From Opacimonas sp040514355 (lineage in GTDB: Bacteria; Pseudomonadota; Gammaproteobacteria; Enterobacterales; Alteromonadaceae): a DNA stretch of 49,382 nt. A program made the position numbers and the translations under genes. Positions 43,859-49,382 of this stretch are shown here, piece after piece. Where the stretch lies: NCBI GenBank assembly GCA_040514355.1, contig JBEVCF010000005.1, positions 1 through 49,382 of the forward strand, in the 5' to 3' direction. The notes beneath the pieces were generated by a model. That model was not told where the DNA came from. It did no database searches and saw only the letters and a program-made list of their open reading frames with translations. Numbering within the stretch: position 1 is the stretch's first letter; each line of letters begins with the position of its first letter.

Positions 43859-44569
43859 TTACGCTCCTGTTGTTGGTTGAGTAGGATGGGGCTGAGTATT
43901 GGCCGTATCCGAGATAATTTGGCCATCTTTCATGCGGATCACGCGCTGGGCATAATCGGCGATTTCTTGTTCGTGGGTGACCATCACGATGGTTTGACCG
44001 GCTTGATGCAACTCGGTGAGCAGCTGCATGATTTCATCAGAGGTTTTGCTATCGAGGTTACCGGTGGGTTCATCGGCCAAAATCACACTCGCTTCATTGA
44101 TGAGCGCTCTTGCGATGGCTACACGTTGGCGCTGTCCACCTGACATTTCAAAGGGTTTGTGGTGTTTGCGATGACTCAAACCGACGCGTTCAATCAACCT
44201 ATCGGCGCGTTGGGCGGCGACGTCTGGACTGACATCGGCATAGCGCAAGGGTAGAGTGATATTGCCGACCACGTCGAGTTTGGGTAAGAGATGAAAGGTT
44301 TGGAAGATAAAGCCAATGTACTGGTTGCGAATACGCGAAAGGGTGTCATCATCCAAATCCGCAACGTTGTTACTATCGAGTATATACTGTCCGGAAGTAG
44401 GGGTGTCTAAGCAGCCTAATACATTCATCAAAGTCGATTTGCCCGAACCCGAGGTGCCCATAATCGCAACAAATTCGTTGCGATTGATGTGCAAGGAGAC
44501 ATCGTTGAGTGCGGTGACGATTTCATCACCGTTTTGGAAACGCTTGTGAATATTCGATAGGGTTAGCAT
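43859..44569 (-). CDS. ABC transporter ATPase (MacB/LolD type)
   Basis: A 236-residue ATPase at the head of the efflux operon. Walker A is GTSGSGKST (38-46), the signature MSGGQRQRVAIARAL, Walker B VILADEPTGNLDSKT, and the H-loop VTHEQEIA. The MacB/LolD-family traits are the LNVLGCLDxP-like LMNVLGCLDTP after Walker A and the Q-loop IGFIFQTFHLLP. It powers the separately encoded MacB-like permease. The five genes from here to 39430 overlap or abut, so one transcript is likely, starting in the gap before tRNA-Pro. Confidence 0.93.
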   Translation of the reverse strand: MLTLSNIHKRFQNGDEIVTALNDVSLHINRNEFVAIMGTSGSGKSTLMNVLGCLDTPTSGQYILDSNNVADLDDDTLSRIRNQYIGFIFQTFHLLPKLDVVGNITLPLRYADVSPDVAAQRADRLIERVGLSHRKHHKPFEMSGGQRQRVAIARALINEASVILADEPTGNLDSKTSDEIMQLLTELHQAGQTIVMVTHEQEIADYAQRVIRMKDGQIISDTANTQPHPTQPTTGA

Positions 44570-44674
44570 GCTATGGACTATTTTTTATTTTCCTATTTAT
44601 ATGATTATGCAGTGGATCCGGTTTAGTCTGCTATGAACAGATTGTAAGGATTTGTTGCAAAAATGGGCGAACAG

Positions 44675-44689
44675 TCACATTAGATGTGA
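44675..44689. promoter_or_regulatory. Inverted repeat upstream of the ABC operon
   Basis: TCACATTAGATGTGA has perfect 6-base arms around TAG. It lies 106 bases upstream of the ATPase start and 40 bases upstream of the tRNA -10. It could be an operator for the efflux operon; no regulator gene is adjacent. Confidence 0.35.
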
Positions 44690-44728
44690 TTATTAAAAAA
44701 AAGCACTAGCAATACCAAATAGTTTCCC

Positions 44729-44734
44729 TATAAT
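44729..44734 (+). promoter_or_regulatory. -10 element of the tRNA-Pro promoter
   Basis: TATAAT followed by ACGCGG, a GC-rich discriminator as expected for a growth-rate-controlled stable RNA promoter. The -35 (TAGCAA, 16-base spacing) is weak. It lies 14 bases before the mature tRNA 5' end. Confidence 0.65.
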
Positions 44735-44748
44735 ACGCGGTCTACGGT

Positions 44749-44825
44749 CGGTGTGTGGCGCAGCTTGGTAGCGCACTGTCATGGGGTGTCAGGGGTCGTA
44801 GGTTCAAATCCTATCACACCGACCA
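44749..44825 (+). tRNA. tRNA-Pro (anticodon GGG)
   Basis: 77 bases including an encoded CCA. Acceptor CGGTGTG pairs with CACACCG, the D arm is GCGCAGCTTGGTAGCGC, the anticodon stem CTGTC/GTCAG... frames the loop ATGGGGT with anticodon GGG at its centre, and the T arm carries GGTTCAAATCC. It is very close to E. coli proL. It reads CCC and CCU codons. Confidence 0.96.
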
Positions 44826-44888
44826 ATTCCTGCTCTTTGACCCTCTTATCTTAAAATACTCAACATATACAAGTTGTGTTTGCATCAG

Positions 44889-44909
44889 CACCTCCTTTGG
44901 TGATTTTTT
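44889..44909 (+). terminator. Weak terminator after tRNA-Pro
   Basis: CACC-TCCTTT-GGTG followed by A and six T. The stem is only 4 base pairs, but the T run and position (63 bases after the tRNA) fit termination of the tRNA transcript. Confidence 0.4.
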
Positions 44910-44973
44910 CACTAGTTAATTTTTGTGGGTGATGCTAAGTTATTGTTAATTAGAATAATAACAAGGTTGCTTC

Positions 44974-46398
44974 ATGGCAGAACCTCACACTCCTACATCG
45001 ACAGACTCATCTTCAGCGCATCCGGTTGCAACGGGGATAAAGTGGGGACCATTTACGCTCCGCATTCCCTTTGTGCATATGCGTTTGTCATTAACACATC
45101 TATTGCAAGGTTTGGCCGTATCAGGTGCTACTGGGCTGGCTCTAGTGCCTTATTACATGGCGTTTTTAGGATTGACGTTTGATGAAGCGGTGATGATGGT
45201 AATTATCCACAGCACATTGATCTCCTCTGCATGGTGGTTATTTGGCGACCCTTATGCACCAGGTTGGCTGACTCCTGCAATTCCCTTTGTCATAGCCTTT
45301 ATCAGCTTGCCTGTGTTTGCAGGTGTCCCTACGTTGATGTTCCAAGCGATGACTGCATTAGCGTTGAATTTTGCTGTTATTTTACTGATATTAGGGGTGA
45401 CAGGTTGGGGCGAGAAGCTCATTAGCATTGTGCCAAATGTCCTCAAAGGGGGAATTATTTTAGGCGCAGCCATTGCTGCTTTTATGCGCGTGACCAAAGA
45501 TGGTGACGCGGCTAATGTGTTTCAATCCGCACCGATAGCAGGCACCTTAGGCGTGGTGTTGTGTTTGTTAGTTGCTTTTTCTAAACCTCTGCAAGCCATG
45601 GCTCAACACAAACAATGGCTAGCCAAATTAATTGGTTTGGGTCTGTTGCCAGGTTTTATACTGGCAGGGGTCGTGGGCTTCTTCACTTCAGAATTTACAT
45701 ATAACATTCGCTGGGAATGGTTAGACATGACGGGCGCAACAATGTCGCTGTGGGAAAAAGCCTCTCCCTTTTACATTGGCTGGCCTAGTGTGGATACATT
45801 TTTTGCGGCCTTTCCGTTGGCGTTGATCACCTACATATTGTTTTTTGGCGATGTGGTGACTGGCAACGAAATGCTTGAACAAGCACAGACTCAGCGTCAA
45901 GATGAAATCCTTGATATCAATCCTAGCAGAACGCATATGGCTACAGGGATCCGCAATGCCATAATGGGGGTGCTCGCTCCTTTTTTCTGTACACAAGGCG
46001 TGTTATGGACCGGTATTCAAGTTGTGTTACTGAAAAATTGGACGGACAAGCATCCAGACGGATCGTTCCAAACGCGTTCTTATTACGATAATTTATCGAG
46101 CTTTTATGTGTTTGGGCTACCGTTTTTGTTTATGATATTGCCCTTTGTTTCCCTACTACAACCCTTACTACCTGTTGCGTTAGCGGTAACCCTGATTTTA
46201 ACCGCGTTTGCTTGTGCCACGCTCGCGTTATCATTGGTAACCGATGCGACTGAACGCGGAGCCATGGTGATCACCGCAATGGCCTTTAGTTTGTTTGAAC
46301 CTTGGCTAGGCTTGTTGCTTGGTATAGCAACCATTATTGGTTTGTGTGGCTTGCGTGTTTTTACTAAACCATTAGCAGATGTCAACAACGATGCTTAA
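44974..46398 (+). CDS. NCS2-like (xanthine/uracil family) permease
   Basis: A 474-residue inner-membrane protein with about 12-14 hydrophobic helices after a Ser/Thr/Pro-rich N-terminal tail of 20 residues. The layout and motifs such as GDPYAPGWLTPAIPF and PNVLKGGIILGAAIAAF resemble the SLC23/NCS2 nucleobase permeases, but the usual Gln-Gly-rich substrate motif is not obvious, so a SulP-like or other carrier of that fold is possible. The substrate is unknown. The next gene starts on the base after its stop codon, so a functional link with that beta-propeller protein is likely. Confidence 0.65.
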   Translation: MAEPHTPTSTDSSSAHPVATGIKWGPFTLRIPFVHMRLSLTHLLQGLAVSGATGLALVPYYMAFLGLTFDEAVMMVIIHSTLISSAWWLFGDPYAPGWLTPAIPFVIAFISLPVFAGVPTLMFQAMTALALNFAVILLILGVTGWGEKLISIVPNVLKGGIILGAAIAAFMRVTKDGDAANVFQSAPIAGTLGVVLCLLVAFSKPLQAMAQHKQWLAKLIGLGLLPGFILAGVVGFFTSEFTYNIRWEWLDMTGATMSLWEKASPFYIGWPSVDTFFAAFPLALITYILFFGDVVTGNEMLEQAQTQRQDEILDINPSRTHMATGIRNAIMGVLAPFFCTQGVLWTGIQVVLLKNWTDKHPDGSFQTRSYYDNLSSFYVFGLPFLFMILPFVSLLQPLLPVALAVTLILTAFACATLALSLVTDATERGAMVITAMAFSLFEPWLGLLLGIATIIGLCGLRVFTKPLADVNNDA

Positions 46399-47472
46399 AT
46401 GATGAAAAGATTGTTACTTGTCTCTCTGGTCTCGCTGTTCGTTCTATTATCAGGACTACACCTAATTTCCGAGCTCAACCCGCAACCTTGGACGCCCCCT
46501 TCAAATCCTGGTCTAACGGGCCAATATGCACAGAATAAGCATTTGGATACACACTTCCATAAAGCAATTGAGACAAGTGAGGGGCCAGAGGATTTTACAT
46601 TTGACCAACAAGGGCATTTATTTACGGGCTTAGCCAATGGCGATATCGTCAAAATCGATGTGTCTGCGACGGATCCTCAACCTGTCGTGTTGACTAATAC
46701 TGGTGGTCGTCCGTTGGGTATGCGTTTTGATGCGATGGGTAATCTCATAATTGCAGATGCCATCAAAGGCTTATTGCGTTATAGCGCAGGAAATATAGAG
46801 GTCTTAGCGGATACTTATCAAGGCCAAGCACTGAAGTTTGTGGATCATCTTACGATTGGCCAAGATGGCTTAATTTATTTCAGTGATGCCTCATCACGAT
46901 TTGGTATGGAAGGATACAAATATGACTTTCTAGAGGCATCGATGACCGGGCGTATCTTTGTGTATGATCCAACGTCTGGCCAATTAAACGTGTTAGTTGA
47001 TGATTTGTATTTTGCCAATGGTGTGGCACTCAGTGCTGACGGCAACGAACTATACATTAACGAGACGGGCAAAGCGCGGATCCTAAAGTATCGCCTAAAA
47101 GGACCGGATGCTGGCTCCCTATCAGTGTTAGTTGATGCTTTGCCTGGCTATCCCGATAACTTGTACATGGATGAAACTGGCATTTTATGGGTAGGTGTAA
47201 TTGGTCTGCGTGACCCGCTTTTAGAGAATCTTGCTGGCTTACCATTCGTGCGCAAACTCATGGGAGGCTTGCCTCATTCTGCTCTGATTTCACTCAATGC
47301 GTATGGTTTTGTGTTGGGTTTGGAGCTATCTGGAGATGAGGTTGCTACGGTCAAACATAATTTTCAGGGACAAGCGCACTATACCAATGTAACCACAGCC
47401 ATACCTTACAACGGAAAATTGTATCTAGGCTCGTTGTATCAATCTAACATTACGGTTGTAGCACTCCCATAA
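46399..47472 (+). CDS. Strictosidine-synthase/SMP-30-like beta-propeller protein
   Basis: A 357-residue exported or membrane-anchored protein. An N-terminal hydrophobic helix (MKRLLLVSLVSLFVLLSGL) is followed by a six-bladed propeller of the SMP-30/gluconolactonase/strictosidine synthase superfamily; blade motifs include EDFTFDQQGHLFTGLANGDI, KFVDHLTIGQDGLIYFSDASS and NGVALSADGNELYINETGK. The last two are characteristic of the strictosidine-synthase-like (APMAP) branch, whose bacterial members are mostly hydrolases of lactones or esters. The gene abuts the permease gene with no intergenic base. A hydrolase feeding a transporter is a fair guess, not a demonstrated one. Confidence 0.82.
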   Translation: MMKRLLLVSLVSLFVLLSGLHLISELNPQPWTPPSNPGLTGQYAQNKHLDTHFHKAIETSEGPEDFTFDQQGHLFTGLANGDIVKIDVSATDPQPVVLTNTGGRPLGMRFDAMGNLIIADAIKGLLRYSAGNIEVLADTYQGQALKFVDHLTIGQDGLIYFSDASSRFGMEGYKYDFLEASMTGRIFVYDPTSGQLNVLVDDLYFANGVALSADGNELYINETGKARILKYRLKGPDAGSLSVLVDALPGYPDNLYMDETGILWVGVIGLRDPLLENLAGLPFVRKLMGGLPHSALISLNAYGFVLGLELSGDEVATVKHNFQGQAHYTNVTTAIPYNGKLYLGSLYQSNITVVALP

Positions 47473-47480
47473 AACGATAC

Positions 47481-47506
47481 AAAAAAACCCGCAAATGCGG
47501 GCTTTT
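47481..47506. terminator. Bidirectional terminator between the propeller gene and thiolase
   Basis: Stem CCCGCA/TGCGGG with an AA loop (47488-47501), seven A before and CTTTT after, so it can end both convergent transcripts. Confidence 0.85.
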
Positions 47507-47529
47507 AAATGTTGTGACGCTTGTAACAA

Positions 47530-48714
47530 TTACATGCGTTCGAAGATAACCGCGATACCTTGACCACCACCGATACACATCGTCGCTAAACAGTAGCGAC
47601 CGTTTACGCGATGCATTTCGTGGATAGCTTTGGTTGCGATAACTGCGCCAGATGCACCGATTGGGTGACCTAGTGCAATCGCACCACCGTTAACGTTCGT
47701 TTTGGCTGGATCCAAATCAAGACCACGAGAAACGGCAATGGCTTGAGCTGCAAACGCTTCGTTAGACTCGATCACGTCGATGTCATTAAGCGTAAGACCG
47801 GCTTTTTTCAGCGCTAACTGAGTCGCTGGGATAGGACCTTCACCCATGATGTGATTGGGTACACCTGCCACGGCATAAGAGACCATACGCGCCATTGGCT
47901 GAAGATTGTTGCTGGTGGCATATTTTTCAGAGGCTAACGTTAAAAAGGCTGCACCATCGTTGATACCCGATGCGTTACCGGCTGTAACCGTACCGTCCTT
48001 TTTGAAGGCTGGACGCATACCCGCTAATTTCTCAGCTGTTGTGTCAGCTTTTAAGTGCTCGTCTACGTTAAAGATAGTCTCACCACGACGGCTCTTGAGT
48101 ACCACATCCGCGATTTGATCTTTAAAATAACCAGCTTCCACTGCAGCCGCTGCGCGTTGGTGTGATTGTGCGGCTAGCTCATCTTGCGCTTCACGTGAGA
48201 TATCCCATTTTTCAGCTAAGTTTTCAGCTGTGATACCCATGTGACCAACACCGAATGGGTCAGTCAATGCAGCCACCATCATATCGATCATTTGGCTGTC
48301 ACCCATACGCGCACCAGAACGCATCGCAGGCGACAAATAACCTGCACGTGACATGCTTTCCACACCACCGCCGATTGCCAATTCGTGATCGCCTAAGATG
48401 ATGCCTTGGGCAGAGTTCACAACCGCTTGTAAGCCAGAGCTACAAAGACGGTTAACCGCCATTGCAGTAGAGTCAAGGCTCATACCAGCTTGGACCGCAG
48501 CAACACGAGCCACATAAGGGAAACGAGATTCAGTAGGGATACAGTTACCTACCACGATAGACTCAAACTTTTCAGCGTCTACGCCAGATGCTTCGATACC
48601 TTGTTTAAGTACCTGTGCCGCTAACTCAGCTGGTTCGATTGATTTTAGACTTCCATTAAACGCACCAACAGCAGAACGCTTGGCACTCAATACAACAACA
48701 CTATTTTGGCTCAT
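47530..48714 (-). CDS. Acetyl-CoA C-acetyltransferase (thiolase)
   Basis: A 394-residue biosynthetic-type thiolase that joins or splits acetyl-CoA/acetoacetyl-CoA. The active residues are Cys91 (NRLCSSGLQAV), His350 (GHPIGASGA) and Cys380 (CIGGGQG), matching AtoB/PhaA positions (88, 349 and 379 in E. coli AtoB). I start at the ATG at 48714 (MSQNSVVVLSAKRS), consistent with the family; the frame is open upstream to 48804 but through the promoter. No CoA-transferase or reductase gene is beside it, so degradative (ketone body, amino acid) and polyhydroxybutyrate roles cannot be separated. Upstream sits a promoter containing a large palindrome. Confidence 0.93.
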   Translation of the reverse strand: MSQNSVVVLSAKRSAVGAFNGSLKSIEPAELAAQVLKQGIEASGVDAEKFESIVVGNCIPTESRFPYVARVAAVQAGMSLDSTAMAVNRLCSSGLQAVVNSAQGIILGDHELAIGGGVESMSRAGYLSPAMRSGARMGDSQMIDMMVAALTDPFGVGHMGITAENLAEKWDISREAQDELAAQSHQRAAAAVEAGYFKDQIADVVLKSRRGETIFNVDEHLKADTTAEKLAGMRPAFKKDGTVTAGNASGINDGAAFLTLASEKYATSNNLQPMARMVSYAVAGVPNHIMGEGPIPATQLALKKAGLTLNDIDVIESNEAFAAQAIAVSRGLDLDPAKTNVNGGAIALGHPIGASGAVIATKAIHEMHRVNGRYCLATMCIGGGQGIAVIFERM

Positions 48715-48803
48715 GATAAATTTCCAAATCCTATGAAACGATGAACTTGAATTGTGACCTGCTTTCAAATCCTTAAAATACAAATATGATGCATTTTTAT
48801 ACA

Positions 48804-48832
48804 CCTATATCTATCGTATAGATATTCATCAA
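48804..48832 (-). promoter_or_regulatory. Thiolase promoter with a 19-base palindrome in the spacer
   Basis: On the minus strand TTGATG (48832-48827), exactly 17 bases, then TATAGG (48809-48804) form a credible sigma-70 promoter. The spacer is filled by ATATCTATCGTATAGATAT (48807-48825), an inverted repeat with 8-base arms and a CGT centre. A protein bound there would block the promoter. The regulator is not known. Confidence 0.6.
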
Positions 48833-48913
48833 AGAGGTGAAATGGTTTTGTGCTAGACCTTAGTGGTAAGTGGTGGTTAATTGTTCACATGTAAACCAAA
48901 AAACTGAGAGTGA

Positions 48914-49198
48914 TTAAATGTCAGCTTTAGGCTTCATGGCTTTATCTTTTTTATAATTAATAATTTTCATCACTAAAATCATACCTGCAAACAATAAGGT
49001 AACCAGGTTGGCAAGGATCATTGGCCAATCCACCAGAACAATGCCATAGGTTAACCACATTGCGACACCAAATGTGAATACACTGTACATTAATAGCGAC
49101 AGTGATTGGGTATCTTTCGTTTTGAGCACTTTTATGGCCTGAGGGAGAAAAGACATTGAGGTACAGAAGGCGGCAATATAACCAGAATATTCCAACAT
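48914..49198 (-). CDS. SemiSWEET family transporter
   Basis: A 94-residue protein with three transmembrane helices, the size and layout of a SemiSWEET, which dimerises to make a sugar uniporter. The SFLPQAIKV segment in helix 1 is the conserved PQ motif, followed by KTKDTQSLSLLMYSVFTFGVAMWLTYG with the family's Ser-Leu and Trp positions, and an Asn-rich helix 3 start (ANLVTLLFAG). The C-terminal tail is lysine-rich. The ATG at 49198 lacks a strong ribosome binding site. The substrate is unknown. Confidence 0.88.
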   Translation of the reverse strand: MLEYSGYIAAFCTSMSFLPQAIKVLKTKDTQSLSLLMYSVFTFGVAMWLTYGIVLVDWPMILANLVTLLFAGMILVMKIINYKKDKAMKPKADI

Positions 49199-49341
49199 AG
49201 ATGAGTTAACTTATGTAAATTTTTAACAGTATGATACACGCTATGTGGATGTTCTAAAACAAACGTATGCAATAAAAAAATACCATTAAAAACATGTGGA
49301 TTTTTTGTACAAATCCGATATAAGTATTATGAGTATTTTGT

Positions 49342-49382
49342 ATGAGACGAAAGGACATGAGCAAGAGACAATGTTTTGATGA
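49342..49382 (+). CDS. Possible start of a gene running off the window
   Basis: An ATG at 49342 opens a frame to the window end (MRRKDMSKRQCFD). The opening MRRKDxxxxD resembles the start of pyridoxamine-5'-phosphate-oxidase-like (NimA-type) flavoproteins, but 13 residues are too few to decide. An alternative in-frame ATG lies at 49357. No strong Shine-Dalgarno precedes either. Confidence 0.3.
   Translation, partial: MRRKDMSKRQCFD

Larger units (their letters stand above)
44570..44748. other. Divergent promoter region of the ABC operon and tRNA-Pro
   Basis: No gene is seen. It must hold the start of the five-gene efflux operon (leftward) and of tRNA-Pro (rightward). The only clear signals are the inverted repeat at 44675-44689 and the TATAAT at 44729-44734. 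Confidence 0.6.

Noticed and set aside
39430..44569. The ABC operon as LolCDE lipoprotein export
   Set aside because: The ATPase is LolD-like, but there is only one permease, it has the MacB domain layout, and three HlyD-type adaptors are present, none of which belong to Lol.
44749..44973. An integrated element at tRNA-Pro
   Set aside because: No integrase and no second copy of the tRNA 3' end is visible downstream. The adjacent genes are ordinary in composition by eye.
48884..48895. Near-palindrome TTCACATGTAAA after the SemiSWEET gene
   Set aside because: Short, imperfect and without a T run or promoter context.

Overview
The window is a gene-dense, almost entirely chromosomal segment of a gammaproteobacterium, most likely a marine member of the Alteromonadales or a close relative. 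This rests on protein resemblance and gene order: fadD-rnd-ycgL-ycgN-dsbB-fadR, epmC-(NAD-kinase-like)-yfcL-mnmC-fabB, pdxB-asd-fimV-truA-accD-folC-dedD-cvpA-purF and cysS/ppiB-lpxH are all blocks typical of the Vibrio/Shewanella/Alteromonas part of the class. Two 10-base runs of N (27439-27448 in purF and 39898-39907 in an ABC permease) show a draft or metagenome-derived scaffold. I see no insertion sequence, prophage, CRISPR array or rRNA; there is one tRNA, tRNA-Pro(GGG).

Layout. 1-303 is an upstream non-coding stretch. 304-2592 holds a DUF962/Mpo1-like membrane protein, a lipoprotein and a DMT-family exporter. 2662-6297 is the coupled fadD-rnd-ycgL-ycgN unit, facing dsbB. fadR (7033-7743) follows, then a GMC oxidoreductase, with a retropepsin-like protease and a hotdog thioesterase on the other strand. 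11206-16688 is the epmC to fabB block. 16901-18510 is a two-gene accessory insert (adducin-like class II aldolase plus a MEST-like alpha/beta hydrolase) ahead of pdxB. 18517-27938 is the pdxB to purF supercluster. 28002-38540 carries a Yip1 protein, miaE, lpxH, ppiB, cysS, mltD, gloB, a methyltransferase, metG and dcd. 38552-39433 is an MscS-type channel. 39430-44569 is a five-gene efflux operon with one ATPase, one permease and three different HlyD-type adaptors. After tRNA-Pro come an NCS2-like permease with a strictosidine-synthase-like beta-propeller protein, a thiolase and a SemiSWEET transporter.

How the genes fit together. Fatty-acid metabolism is the main theme: fadD, fadR, fabB, accD, a thioesterase and a thiolase. 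FadR-like operators can be read at fadR itself and upstream of accD, with a half-site upstream of fabB, which suggests a local FadR circuit. The second theme is translation and RNA modification: rnd, epmC, mnmC, truA, miaE, cysS, metG and tRNA-Pro. The third is the envelope: dsbB, lpxH, mltD, fimV, dedD, cvpA, mscS and the efflux operon.

The most unusual items are the triple-adaptor ABC efflux operon, the bacterial MEST homologue paired with an aldolase that seems to lack the catalytic Glu, the small FimV, a 19-base palindrome filling the thiolase promoter spacer, and a set of convergent gene pairs whose stop codons lie inside a shared compact hairpin.
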